From Phytophthora quininea (Eukaryota > Oomycota > Peronosporomycetes > Peronosporales > Peronosporaceae), in contig JAAVTG010000879.1 in assembly GCA_011947345.1 (NCBI GenBank), positions 1 through 60,586 of the forward strand: a stretch of DNA of 60,586 nt, read 5' to 3'. Of this stretch, positions 14,159 to 25,863 are shown one piece after another. The notes beneath the pieces were generated by a model that had not been told where the DNA came from, ran no database searches, and saw nothing but the letters and a program-made list of their open reading frames with translations. How positions within the stretch are numbered: the stretch's first letter is position 1; every line of letters begins with the position of its first letter. The translations under genes were made by a program, and so were the position numbers.

Positions 14159-14509
14159 TTAGTTCCATCCTCGGCTGTCGTAGACAGTTGGCTTATGCAA
14201 GGTTTTGTTGCTACCGGTAACTTTACAGAGTTTTTGTTCCTCGTCAGCGACCTGCACCATCTGGAAGCACTTGTCACTTTTCTTTCTGTGCAAATAGTCA
14301 AACAGAAGTCTGCCGCAGGGCAGATTTGCCATTGGTTCCCACAGGGGTTTGTCGTAGCCGTCCCACTTTACTTTGAACTCACGTACAGAGCGTTCATTAA
14401 ACATAGACAAAGGCATGCGGTCACCAAGGATTGCTTCTATCTTGTAGTTAGTTTGTAGTTTCGTCGATCTAACACCGCTCAAAAACGTTAGGGGACAAAG
14501 CACCATCAT
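14159..14509 (-). pseudogene. Chromodomain fragment of a retroelement
   Basis: The open frame contains a chromodomain-like segment: YKIEAILGDR, then REFKVKWDGYDKPLWEPM, then NLPCGRLLFDYLHRK. This follows the family pattern of a YxVExIL start, a vKWxGYxxxxWEPxxNL core and a C-terminal helix. Such domains sit at the C-terminus of Ty3/Gypsy chromovirus integrases, where they target insertion to chromatin; in this family I would expect an upstream integrase. None is joined here: the sequence immediately upstream (higher coordinates) is a tyrosine recombinase instead. The fragment has a plausible methionine at its start, but that is probably accidental. It could also be a captured host chromodomain. 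Confidence 0.6.
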
Positions 14510-14518
14510 CTTATTGAC

Positions 14519-15317
14519 TTAACCAGTTTGGCTCACGGGCTGTAAGGGCGAGAGCCTCCCCATATGGGAGCAGGTTGGTGTCAGATGGGTGCTTGCCATT
14601 CTTTCAGCAAACGTCGTAGTTGCAGCTTCGGTCATGCGCGTGTAGCGGAGGTACGCACTCGATCTCCAGCGCCCGTGTAGTTGGATTCCGGTGGTGGTCG
14701 ATACAACAACGAAACATCGCGGTGGCGCCGCCCACTCGCAACGAATGGCATGATATCCTGCTGCTGTGTTAGTCGATGGTTCTCGCCGCAAGACGGGGTA
14801 CGATGGTCATGAGCGCTGCAGTTGCCATGTCGTTCTGGGAGAACGAGCAAATCGGTGTCGTCGACGAGAACCGTTGGACAGCTGCATTTCGGAGTAGCAT
14901 AATGGCCGCTAGCACGGGGCATACCACGCTGTCTCCTGACTTGCGTAATGTGCGTGTTGCTCTTTGCCCAACTTGGTCGTTTTTGCTTGCTCGGAAGTAC
15001 ACCGTAACGGCGACCGCCTTCTTGATGGAAAGTGTGCTGCGCATGTTTTTGCTATCTTTTACCTCAACGTCTCCGACTTCGAGGGCGAACCGATGTCTTG
15101 TCGTGCGTTCTGACAGGAATTCAGAGCGTCGTATTAGGAAGAAATAGCCCAGGCACGCAGGCAGCCCCCAAAATGAAGCGGGCCTTAGGGCTTCAATGGT
15201 TGAAATGTGCGCTGAGGCTACGGACACATTTGGCGAAACTGGGTCCGAGTCTTGGGTGGTTTCACATCGACGGTCATCGTACCACGCGGGGACAACGGTT
15301 GATTTAACAGCGTGCAA
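14519..15317 (-). mobile_element. Tyrosine-recombinase gene of a YR transposable element, frameshifted
   Basis: The minus-strand frame 15317-14769 carries a tyrosine-recombinase-like core (LGYFFLIRRSEFLS, then FRASKNDQVGQRATRTL with CPVLAA). After frame changes near 14770 and 14720 it carries the C-terminal active-site blocks: HSLRVGGATAMFR, then HGRWRSSAYLRYTRM near 14690-14640. The pattern R...HSLRxGGAT...GRW...AYxRYTR is that of DIRS/Crypton-type recombinases, which cut and rejoin DNA through a tyrosine and leave no ordinary target-site duplication. I cannot decide between DIRS-like and Crypton because no linked reverse transcriptase is certain. The frame breaks mean it is inactive unless they are sequence errors. 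Confidence 0.65.
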
Positions 15318-15392
15318 ACGCGTATTATTTGTAAGCTGTACAAGATGCCATGAAGGTCAGGATCTGAACGGACAGTCGTGCTACCACTGCAT

Positions 15393-16746
15393 CTATTTGT
15401 ACAGCTTCACTGACAAGGCTTCCGTAGCCCCGAAAATTGAATCGAACCAAAATTTCAACGTCTCCAGATCACTTGAACTCCACGGACCGAAGCCACGAAG
15501 CACAGATTCAAAATAACGCGCAGCGTGAATGAGTATTTGTGTTTGGCTGTCCAGGAATTCATTGGGGCACGACGAGAGCACGCTGAGCACATCGAAAAGC
15601 ATAGCTGGGGTCATAGCGGTGGGGAGCGCGGGGACATCCACTGAGGCTGCAAAATTTTGCATGTTCACTCTCTGCTGCTTTTGCCACTTACGTCTTGCCG
15701 AAGCATTGTATCTCGTGAGGCAGAGAATCGGTAACCCTCGAACGCCGAATTTGAAGGAGTACAACTGGATCATGATCACAAGATGTGGCTGAAAGTGTAT
15801 GGTGCTGGACGCCAGAACGTATTAAAAGCTCAGTCGGGTGTTTAACGTGTGTTGTGGAGCGGTGATCGCAATATGAACGCGTTGTTGAGCACCCGTAGGT
15901 CGAAAGCAGAACTTTGGCAGGCCGCCATCACGAGTGCTGCGCCGACGGCGCCGACAACAAGGATGAATCGGCCGCTTGACACTGAGCTACATAGAAGCGA
16001 AGCAGCTCCGGGGTGTCAGCGAGGGCGGCCATAACGCGAAGCCGGCTGGTAGCATCCGGAGCGGCGACTCCCGATTGCTTTGACTGTGCCTGACAGACAT
16101 GCGCTTCCTCCAGTGCCTGGGAGTCGTCGTAAAATACATCGCCGATCTTGTTATGTAATGTGCGTGGGATCGTACGACCCCGTTCGACGTAGTGAACAAA
16201 ATCCACACCATGGCGCCTGGACACATGAATGTCTTGCTCAGAGTCCGGGGATCGGCACAGTTGGGATTTATCCGCCCTTGGTAGACTTTCATGAGGTAAA
16301 ATACCGTCCAGGAGTATTCGACTGTTCCTTGTAGCGCGCGCCGTTCGAACCCAAAAGACGTTCAAGTATTCAACCATGAAACCCGTCCACCACCTGGCGA
16401 GTGTTTCCGGAAAATCGAAGCACGTCTCCACCGAGCAGAAAGCAAATTACAGGGGCACCTTCAAACACCGTTCTGCTAGGGTAAGAGGCGACGTTGGTTC
16501 CACAACAGACTTCGTATCTCCGTGTCGGTACGCCGATGATCTGGCCGTAGTAGAACCCCAACTGTGCAGCAACGCATGCGGATGAGTAGAGGATAATACG
16601 TGCCATCTGATGGCTCGGTGCAGGAAACGGACACGTGTGTCGTCGACTTGGAAAAAGCAAAACTGATCGAGGTAGCGGCCCGCTACACTAGATTTACGTC
16701 GTGAATGTGCAAACAGATCGCGCGTAAGCTCTTCTCCTTGAAGCAC
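15393..16746 (-). mobile_element. Upstream remains probably belonging to the YR element
   Basis: Several minus-strand frames (15779-15393, 16431-15928, 16660-16370, 16746-16447) overlap in a way typical of a decayed polyprotein. Protein-like pieces include GVDFVHYVERGRTIPRTL, which reads as genuine coding sequence, and LLYSSACVAAQLGFYYGQ-like hydrophobic text. They lie upstream of the recombinase in the same direction, so they may be other parts of the same element. No catalytic motif for reverse transcriptase or RNase H was found. Treat the assignment as inference from position. Confidence 0.35.
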
Positions 16747-17921
16747 TTGTTGTCGCTGCCGCGATAAACACCACCTTGCCGGCTATCTGCTTTCAGCCGC
16801 GAACTGTGCACTACAGATAAACCCCGCTATATCCCCCATAAGAATTTATGATTTATAAGAAATTTTGTAATTGTTCCCGAATGACCACTCCACACAACCC
16901 CTATATAATGTTCTCCCTCTCTCCTCCGTAGGACTACAGTCATAAAAATAATACTTGATACCGTAATATAGGGATACTTAACTATAGGAACTATACAGTG
17001 TCGGAAAGTAGGATTATCTGGTCCGAGCAGTAGTCGAGGATATGTTTGTTTAGTTCAACCCAAGTCTTCGCAATAATTGCACCGGAGGACACGAATACCG
17101 TGTACTGCGCCTACTGGAAGCTGTTTGTCACTGCACTGAGCAATGAGCTTACACTAAACGTGCTGATGTACTGGAGATCCTTCTTGATACCTGCTGTTGT
17201 GAGCTATTCGAACATCGAGCGTCAGTCCCTCATGATTTCATCTTCTGCAACCTCGCCGGGCACTGCCCACTCGCATACATTATACTTAAGAAGGCCTGTG
17301 TGCCTTCAAGAGGTGACAAACAGGGAGCTGGGCATTTTCTTCCAGAGAAACACTATCGCTTGGTGGATAGGAATATTGTAGACCTTGGTAGCAGCGATGA
17401 AAATTATTTTGGGTCAGAGCAGGACTTTGCGTGTGATGACGGAGGATTTGAATGCGCTGGTTTTCAGATAACGAGGTTCGGCATGCTGTTGTGAGTTGGC
17501 CCGAGTCTTTGAGCACGGATTATACTAATCAATCGGTACATTCCTTGGTAGTACTTGCCATTCGGCACCCCTTTCATCTTAAAAATAATAGACGTGTCCG
17601 ACTCTCCGTCTGTAAGTAAAACGTTTATGACTAAAAAGATGATACACCTCACTGCATTGGTAAAAATGATATCATACCTAAGTACATCCGGCCGAGAGAA
17701 GCTTAGCTTTTGGCTCAGGCGTTCCAGAGAACGAAGACTGCACCGTATAGCAGCGCGGCCAGCTAGCTTGTAAGACTAAATACCCCTGACCGACCACATT
17801 CTTATAGGGAGGTTGGTATGTACTGGGAAGAATCACTATCCACATCGATAGGGGAGCTCTAACTCGAAAGCAAAGTCCTCAAATTAAAATTTGGAAAAAG
17901 CGGTGCCATCGGTGCGTTAAC
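16747..17921. other. AT-richer non-coding stretch, possible LTR remains
   Basis: No gene is seen. The sequence is richer in A and T than its surroundings, with TATATAATG-like and TATAGGGATA motifs near 16900-16980 and 17770-17820. It lies just downstream of the Gypsy integrase remains, where a 3' LTR would be expected. I found no matching second copy by eye, so an LTR is not demonstrated. Confidence 0.25.
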
Positions 17922-19850
17922 TTAGCACACCTCGTCAGGCACGGCGTATTTGTGGTAAGATCTGGCTTGACACGTACCATGTAGCGCCAAACTTGACTTC
18001 CTGCTGCGATAGAAATTTCGGCGGTCGAGGCGCTGATTGTCTAGACTATTTCCATCGCTTCGTGAGTCCACTGAGATTTCATCCCCATTCTGACAAGAAT
18101 TTGAAAGCCCTTTCCAGTCGGCTGAGTGTCTCGTTGTGTTCGTCAGCTCTACGCTTCTCTTCGGTCTCTTGGTAGTCTTTGGCCTTGACAAGAGCAATTT
18201 CTTGTTGGTGATTGGCTTCTCGTCGCCACGCTAAAGCGTCAATCTGTCTGCCGTGACCTCATTTGGAGCGATGTCCTCATTGCTTTCATCGTTGACTGGG
18301 CATGCCAGCCATAAACGAGGTCGAAAGGAGTTTCCTTCCTTGCCGTGTCCTGTGAGTTGTTGATATCAAATACCAGTCGCTCAACGATCTCATCTCAGTC
18401 TCGATGCAATGGGCCTTCCGCGTACACTCGGGCGGAGGTCATCACTGCCTTCACCGACCGTTCCTGGTGCCGGTTTGCTTGGGGACGATAACCTAGCGTG
18501 GCTTTGAAGCGCGACTGCAGCATTTCTGCACACATCTGGAATACCTCGCTCATAAAGCGAGAGTCGTTGTCGTGGCGGAAGACGACGACGCCCCGGAACG
18601 ACAGGAGATGCATTCTTTGAAAGCTTGGGTGTCCTTTATCGCAGGGGTGTCGGGCGTTGCCATGGCTATGACAAACCCAGTAAATGAGCATCGAAACATC
18701 AATAAGGCCGTGCTCCCACTCCGTCTTTCCGGTAGCGGAATGACGAAATCCATGAAGACAATTGGAATGGTTTGTCCGCAAGGACATTTGCTGGGGACAA
18801 TCCTTTCAGTCGTGGTAGGCTTTTGTAAGAGTTGCAGTCTGTGCACATTTACAAGTGGCTCTCAATATCAGCAGAAAGCCGAATCCGATAGACGTCAGCT
18901 TTGGCTCGGTGGTAAGTCCGAGTGGTGGTTTGATGACCTCCTTCAACGCGTCGTGGCAGGTATGTAGTACCTCTAAAGTCGTTGTTGTGGGCACAAATAG
19001 CCGAATCTCGGTCTCTTATCGCAGGTTCGGCCTGGCCGAGATTTCGATCCCAGATGGCGGAGCAGGCTGTCCTCAAAAAGCACGAAGTTATTTGTCCATT
19101 TGAGAGTATCCCGTTTTTTTTTTGGAGGCTAGCCCTTCTGTAGATCCTTTTCACACTAGCTTGTGATTTTTTATCGTGGCTCTCTATTTTTAGCGTTATT
19201 GATCCGTCGGCGACAATCAGGTTCCAGCAGCACAGGGTCAGGGTCCACCGAAGAATCCTTAGGCATTATTTTCTCTTTATGCGCCGGGACATCGGAGTTT
19301 CCTGAAACGTTGGGTTCCGATTCTACCCCATAAACCTCGTTGTGGTTTAATCGATATCTGGTGAGACGTCGTTGGCAAACCGAACGCTTTTTCGTTTGGG
19401 TTTAGCTTGATGCCGTGTGATTACAGAGATAGCGGCAAGTTCCGGATCCCCAGGCGCGTATAACATCTACTGAATTCGATTGAGCACCGTCAATTTGGTT
19501 TTTCATGCTTCGTCCAGGATCACTCGGCTCGTTTTCGATTCTAACGACACAGTGGTCAGTGAGTCAGCTATTGCGTTGTACTCTCGCACTACGTGCAAGT
19601 GCTTCGCCGTCTTCAGCTTTGCCCAATTCTTTATGCTGATTGAGCTGTGCCATCATAGCTTATTTCCGACAGGCGGTCGCCCCTACAGATTGCTGGATCG
19701 CGAGTCTAGAGTCACCAACGATCACTAAATCCTCGGCACCCTGTTCAATGGCTGCTATGATGTCATTGTTCGTGCCCCGTATACTCAGCGATGTTTACTG
19801 TTGTCAACGATAGATAAGCGTTCGCAGCGAACGTTATAGACCATGCGCCA
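17922..19850 (-). mobile_element. Decayed Ty3/Gypsy retrotransposon: RNase H, integrase zinc-binding region and core
   Basis: Read on the minus strand, the order is that of a Gypsy pol gene. An RNase H piece with GAEDLVIVGDSRLAIQQS lies near 19735-19680. A degenerate H2C2-type region follows around 18990-18900 (CHDALKEVIKPPLG). The integrase core follows, with FMDFVIPLPERRSG (near 18756), FRHDNDSRFMSEVFQ (near 18575-18530) and TLGYRPQANRHQERSVK (near 18500-18450). The core motif has the D of DF and the D,D pair of a DDE integrase, and the YRPQANxxxER block is diagnostic of Gypsy. Frames change several times and no gag or reverse transcriptase is visible, so this is a 5'-truncated or eroded copy. 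Confidence 0.75.
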
Positions 19851-19879
19851 TGCAGGTTTTAGATTTACTCCCATTTCTT

Positions 19880-20882
19880 GTTTCTTATTAGCCTAAACGA
19901 TGGTAAAATATATATACCTGAGCTCTTTCGGCGACTTTCTGTGTGGGTACAGCCGAGAGGCGATTTCATGAGTGGGGAGGAAGAATTATGGGCGCGGTGC
20001 AGAAAAATTGTGAGCGGAGGATGAATTCCTAATAGCAAGAGTGTGCCCGATAAACAAATGTGTTGTGGTTGAACGCCACAACCACAGTCCCGAAGCAAAC
20101 CAGTGACTAGCCTGAAAATGCACTTTTTACATGCCATCCGTGGCCACTAAAAGACCAACTCGCGCTGCACCAAAATGGAGTAGGCCACATTTCTGAAGGT
20201 CTTTCTCGCAGTGACAACCAAGCCCATGCAAGCTGCATCATCAGAGTCGGTAAAATATCCGAGCACAAATCAAAGCATTTTGATTTGATCAGCTTCTTGG
20301 GCAAATTCGTCCCAATCATCTTCAAAAGAAAATTACTCAAAGTCGCGATTGAAGAACGACGTCTTGGTTTCACACTTACGTTGCCCCCATGCAAGCAGAT
20401 CGCAAAGGTTTTGATATCCTATTTTACGAATGGGATATGGTAGTTAGTGTCGTACAATCAAAGTAATATCTAAAATACTAAATGAATTACCTGCGATTTG
20501 TCTGTTGAGTTACCTTTTTCAGTTGGGCTGCGGTCGAAATCAATATGGCGTTGCCCTTTTTGTTTTGGTACCGTTCTTGCAGTGCAATCAGACACCCTTT
20601 AGGTCCATTTCCACGGAGTAAGCTATTAATTTCTGGCAGCATACTTTTGTTGATGCCCTTCTTTAGGAACGTTGGCGATTTTTCGGTGTGAACACCTCGA
20701 GCCTCCAGAGTGTGCTTGTTACCCAGATAGTGTAGGCAAATTGTGTACTCGCACAGCTTGTGCGAAGCACACAAACAAATAGCCAAGTTTCCACCTGACC
20801 GTACTAAACGGTGGTGAACCGAGAAACGGTATGTTGAAAAGTTATCCATGAACATGACGGCTTCGGTAAAAGATTTTTCCAT
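19880..20882 (-). mobile_element. MULE-type transposase remnant with FLYWCH-like N-terminal part
   Basis: The open frame 20882-20487 begins with a FLYWCH-like zinc-binding pattern (SVHHRLVRSGG, LAICLCASH, LGNKHTLEARGVHT) and continues with a helix-rich region (INKSMLPEINSLLRG). After a break near 20480-20400, the minus strand reads FFNRDFE and VVTARKTFRNV, and then LVFLVATDGM followed by KVHF (near 20150-20110). Further on it reads a hydrophobic VYRAHS-type strand. In MULE transposases the blocks are FLYWCH, a spacer, then the transposase core with a (D)GTYK motif, and this order matches. Several stops interrupt the core, so the copy looks dead. Confidence 0.5.
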
Positions 20883-23800
20883 ACCATTTCAGGTGGTTTT
20901 CCATACAAACCGTAATATTTTTGTTTTAACAAACCTAAAATGATAACTATAGCTACATCACATATTCCGTACTTACTTTCCCCTGCATAAGTTCAGGCAA
21001 CTGCGTTACAGATCGATCATTATTCACTTATCGTACCTAGGAGAAGTTGCCACGACATAGTGGTGCCTTACGAGAGACTAATCAATGTTCCTTGTACAAG
21101 AGCCCCAATCATGAGACATTTATGTGTATTTGTTATCTTCATACGACCTACGAGTATGGTGTTTCTGCTTGACCTCCACTTCTAACTAGTAGTATATCTC
21201 CACGACAGTTTAGCCGCTCAACGAGGGCTATGTGGAATATATGTGCCGGCCGGACCCTCACACTTCGTATTTCCTTACCTGTCAAGAAACCCAGACTGTG
21301 GAGCAGCCAACACTCTCCAATCCCAGACGACTTTTCCATATTGTTTTCCAACCCTTTTTCTGCGCACCACACAGCCTTATTTTGCCAATACCTATCTTTA
21401 TATCACTAGTCCCCGCAGTCTTGTACAAAGCTCAAGTCTAGTTTGTTACATGCTGGAGCTCCATCATGCGTATAAATACAAACGCTAGGGTAAATCAAAG
21501 ATATACTTGCTGTGTTGGACCGTCCACATGCTGTAACTAGAAGGTTTAGGCAGTATGCTCGTGCATCATGGACGTGTGCACCGGGAACCTTTCTGGCATC
21601 TACGTGACGATCCGCGACGTCTTCCGTGTTGTTGTAATATGACCCAGTTCAGACGGTATATTCCAGTCGCTAACGTCGTCATCTGCAGTCTTGGGCAGCA
21701 GGGCCAAGTCTATTGAGCGTCCGGCGTTAGGTGGTAAACGGTGCTTGTGTTGTAGAAGATGGATGTCTGAGGTGAGAGGTAGACAACCTAGTCCCAATAA
21801 TATAATCCGTTGCGAATTTAGAGGTCTGGTGAAGCCCGTAAGGTTGTAAAGCGTCCTAGTAGCGTTCTCGGTTCATCCAATAACACTCGTCTACCGTTGT
21901 TGCTACAGGTCCAAATGGACCCGTAAGAAGTCGGTCGTGAACGAGTTTCAACTCCCTGTGACGACGACCTAAACTATAACTTCACTCGTCACCTTCATTA
22001 CATGTAGTCCGTCGCATCCGGTGTTGCTGCAGCCAACAAAGTATTGAACGTGACCGGCAGGAACACGTTAAAGAACAAGCGGAACGCCAAGCACAAGCAG
22101 GAGCTGGACAAAGGTGCCGTAGTATGACCTACTTTCTTATCGTTGTACAACCCACATTATCAGTGGCTACACGCCATTACATGACCAGCTGATAGAGCTG
22201 CTTCTAATGCCAAGAGATTACCTTATCCGCACCACCTGCTGCAGATGCAGTCCAGCAGCAAGGCCAGCGGATCAACAGCGAAATCACAATGAGGTGTTCA
22301 GGATTCCCACGATCATGCTGGCTTGTTGACACGATGCGCTCTTTATTTTCAGCGATCATGACTGTTGGTTAGTTTAATTACTGTGTTGGTTGGAGATTGG
22401 CTGGATGCCAACGCGACAGGGTGGGGAATTTTGTGGGGAAGGATGTCTGAAGTGGGTGTTCGGTGACGGCCGTGGACTTGGCCCGGAAATGCCGAATTTG
22501 CGATGTGCATTTCCAGGAGTCCCTAAGCACTCGGTCCCAGTCATCGCTGTCCAGTGTGCTAGTTGCTATTAAGTTAGCGATCAAACTCCTGTTGTAAAAT
22601 GTATCCTGCAGAGAGATCTCGCTTGGCCGACTGAAAATTATACGGGCCCGCCAAGTATCATGTTTCAACTGCCAGTGTGTGACTGTGATGGATGTAGAGT
22701 CTGGCATTAGCAAGTTCTGTGGAGAACTCCCAGGACCAAGTCAGATATCCTGGATCACCAGATGTTTACCCCTGAGGTCGCCAAGTCCTGCAATTCTGAG
22801 ATCCTGAGACCCAGAACTTTAGGTATCAAGTGGGGTCTCGGACATTGCCCCAATTTATTACGAATTGCAGCCGATTGGCAGTACCGTGGTCCCCGGAATC
22901 CCGGTTTGACTTATTGCCCCATGGTGCCCCTACTGTGCGATCTTTGCGCGAAAGGACGTGTTGCTAAATGGGGGACGACTGTTCGCAGATTGCAATCAGC
23001 CAGCCCGCTGAACACCATACTGAGACCAAGTCAAAACGTTGTGCGGACCACATAACATAGAAAAGAGATGAGTTGATTTGTCTATGTCAAGAGCAAGTCA
23101 TCGCTGCCGCCAGTGTTGGTGGATCGCCTACCTGCCCTTCTGCTCGCACAGCCGACGTTAGATTGCCTGGCAAGGCAGCGCGAGTCGACCCAGGAGTTCT
23201 GCCGCCTCGGACTGCTTTTACAAGGGCGTCGCGGGACTCCAACCGTAGTCAAGTTAGGTTGGGTTGGAGGTCCTTGATGCGCGCTGCGAGCCAGGGACAA
23301 ACCCCGCTTATTTCATATATTAGTTGGGCGGGTGAAGGTTCGTCCATTTCCATATGCAGAGAGCCTGATCTCCTGGACGTGCAGTCGGAGTCTAGATTCG
23401 TGAGTGGAGACTACAGTGTGGATTGACGACCTATGGCGTGAACCGGTAAGTGATTTTTCCTGGTGCGCGAAACGAACCAGACAAGTGTCAGGGGCTTTGC
23501 TGGTTGCCCCAGGCGTGAAGCCTAACCAAGACCAGCTCAAGGCTAAGTCCTCGGCTCAAGAACAAGGACCTATATATCGTGACGTATCAAGGAACCCTAT
23601 ATTTGGTTATTTCTGGTATTGTTTGGGATGCTTTGTGTCTGGAAGTCTAGGTTCCTGGATGTCGACCTTGGATTTCTCGATTTCACGTCTGGATTGATGG
23701 ATTTCAAGTGGAGATCCTGAACATCTGGCTGCTTTTGTAGAGTCTGGAGTTGTGCCGCTCGAGCCTAGCCTCAACTTCTCCATGATCCAACGGCGGTAGA

Positions 23801-23986
23801 CGGTGCCTCGGAGTGAATCGGGCTCACAAGGGTTGCACTAGGTACACGCTGCCGAACACGTTCCTGAATCTCGAATCTTCGAGATTAAGGCGTCAGCGTT
23901 CGGGGTATCTTCGATTTCAAAGTCCATATATCATTCTCCTACTTACGTAAGTTTTATATAGGGTTTCCCGTCAATTCGTAAGCGGT
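20883..23986. other. Long stretch without a recognisable gene; scattered element debris
   Basis: I find only weak coding-like scraps. Near 22050-22130 the plus strand reads a charged, Q/E/R-rich segment (EQAERQAQAGAGQRC) that resembles retroelement gag text. The minus-strand frame 22713-22378 (LLANLIATSTLDSDDWDR-like) is open for 111 codons but has no domain. The rest is stop-rich in all frames. Mentioned so the reader knows it was examined. Confidence 0.35.
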
Positions 23987-25441
23987 GGGACTTATGTTTT
24001 CATGAATCCTCGCATTTCTCGCCAGTACCGCAGCCTAGTCTCTATACAAAATCCAAGTCAATCGACTGGAATCGATCTACCCCGCGAATTCGTAAGCTGG
24101 GCCGCCGACGATAACACAGCACGCCTATTGGTGAAAACTGCCACTATCACTTCGCAGACTCACGACACCAGTGCTAGAAGCTCGCCCCCAAGCCCCACCC
24201 TGCGCCTCCCCATGACCGACGCAAAAGCGATCAGAAACGCGTGTATAGCTTCAAAGTAAATTGGAGCATGGAGACTCGGAATGGATGCAACCAACTGGAA
24301 TACCACCACACATTGAGCTCTACAAAAAGCTTGACAGACACCAGCAGTCAATTGAAGCGCTTCCGGACTTGCTCGAAAACGACTGGAGGAAGTACTAGAG
24401 AAAAAGGTGTAGCAGCAGGAAATATCACCAGAGCTGTCTTGCGGGAAGAGATAAATTCACTGCTAGCGGAGGTGGGTCTCCGCGGATCACCGGGGGCTCA
24501 GCAGCAGAGGTGACACCACACCCTGAACCATTTCCTGCACGAAGCTATTACACCTGGGGTGGAAAGTTTCATTTACTGCCGAAAACATTTGAGTTTCCAA
24601 GACTAGATCCCCACGGAGCCTGGATGCTGTGGTGGTTCGGGAACGAGAGGGAGGGCTATCCTCCATTAAAAGGCGTCTCATCCGATGACCTAGATACAGC
24701 AAAGAAAAAGGCAACGCTATCAGAATGGCCGATGCACCACATTATCAATGGCATAGAAGCAAAACTTGACGCACCAATGCCCAACATTCGCGATGAAGAT
24801 CGCGCCACCGAGTTGTTCAACACTGGATACAAAACGTTGAAGTTAAAGCCTAACAAACGTAAGCGTAGAGAGGAGCACCTCAAGCTTACCACGGTCTTAA
24901 GACTGGTCCGCGAAGGTGAGTGTGACCACGACCGTGTTTTACCTTTTAGGCGTCGTAAGCGTCCTAAACAAACAACAGCAGCTTAGCGTTAACGTAAATG
25001 CATGGATAGCAATGTGTTTCGCTACCTGGTTCACACCTAGCTTGAAGGACATGAAGTGCCTTCACAACACGGACCAGTGCACCTGGAGCACTCAGAGCCT
25101 CTGTTGCCGGCACCACACTGGCTCCCGCCGCTGCCTTCTCCATCCGTTAGTACCGCTCGCTTGTCAGCTTGTGCTGGTTCCGGTACCCCTCTGTGTCGTG
25201 CTGCGCATACCACAGAACAAGCCATTAATGGATCGACTGGTCAGCGCTGGAAGTGCGTGCAACGGAGCCTTCACCTTCAATCACACCAGCCGAATTAGCA
25301 CCTTATCCACGGGCTTGATCAACTCGTAGCAGTAGACGAACTCGAGTGGCGCGCATGATTAGTGTGGTCAGCAACTCACTGCTCGAGTTTTGACCAATGA
25401 AATCGTCAGAAGTAGTCGTCGGAGGAGGGACTTACGTTTTC
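23987..25441 (+). mobile_element. Candidate small mobile element carrying a WGGKFH-domain protein
   Basis: A near-identical 15-base direct repeat, GGGACTTAYGTTTTC, lies at 23987-24001 and 25427-25441 and brackets the open frame described next. The 12-base palindrome ACTTACGTAAGT at 23941-23952 lies just outside the left copy and shares the ACTTACG core. The spacing (about 1.45 kb) and the position inside an element-rich island suggest a compact mobile element. The repeat is short, so chance remains possible. Confidence 0.35.
24295..24986 (+). CDS. Oomycete TE-associated protein with WGGKFH...FP...W..W domain, frameshifted
   Basis: Three plus frames join into one protein-like text. First comes GIPPHIELYKKLDRHQQ with a following LPDLLENDW (24295-24400). 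Then comes VAAGNITRAVLREEI with LLAEVGLRG (about 24415-24485). The final frame, ending at the stop at 24986, holds SYYTWGGKFHLLPKTFEFP and HGAWMLWWFGNEREGYPPL, then a basic C-terminus. I recall this architecture (helical N-part, then a WGG-x-hydrophobic-P-x-FxFP domain, then a basic tail) from repeated proteins in oomycete genomes. I believe it is a DNA-binding part of a transposon, but I cannot give a firm family name. Frame breaks near 24400 and 24505 leave it non-functional as read. Confidence 0.45.
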
Positions 25442-25671
25442 TCAAGTCAATTCAATTTATCTGGGCCACTATACCTTTTGGGAGTTCAAGGAACACCGAC
25501 TTTGTCTCATTATTGTGCTCCTCAGCAAGCCTGAGTTCGTGATGTCTCACTCTGAAAGGCATCGAGGCTGCTCTGACGACTCTTCTTCACAGGGTAAAAT
25601 TTTGTGTTAGCACGGGGTCACCATGTTCCTCCTCGATAAAGACAAGCGCATAGTCCCAGTTGGCTGTAATT

Positions 25672-25863
25672 TAAAAAGTTTATGCGGACGATGTTCTCAG
25701 TATCGTTCGGACTGATGTTGCCGTCATTAGTGGTGTAGATGACAGCTTGGATTCCCCAAAGACGAAAATGGCGCTACAGCGGCTAGTTATCGAGGAGAAG
25801 TTACTCAAGTTCCTCAACACCGAGGAGAACTTCCGCCTAATGCCTGCTATTGAGATATGGTAA
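25672..25863 (+). pseudogene. Isolated exon-like coding fragment, unrecognised
   Basis: A 64-codon open stretch reads VYADDVLSIVRTDV, then a charged helical part (LQRLVIEEKLLKFLN) ending LMPAIEIW and a stop. Composition and codon pattern look like real protein, unlike the surrounding frames. There is no start codon near the left end and no continuation was found, so it may be a gene fragment carried or left by a mobile element. The YADD string recalls a reverse-transcriptase active site, but the flanking residues do not support that family. Confidence 0.3.

Noticed and set aside
16860..17820. Possible LTR pair around the Gypsy remains
   Set aside because: AT-rich motifs are present, but no matching repeat copy, TG...CA ends or target-site duplication could be found by eye.
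25700..25720. YADD string as a reverse-transcriptase active site
   Set aside because: The flanking residues do not match the palm motif and no other RT blocks are nearby.
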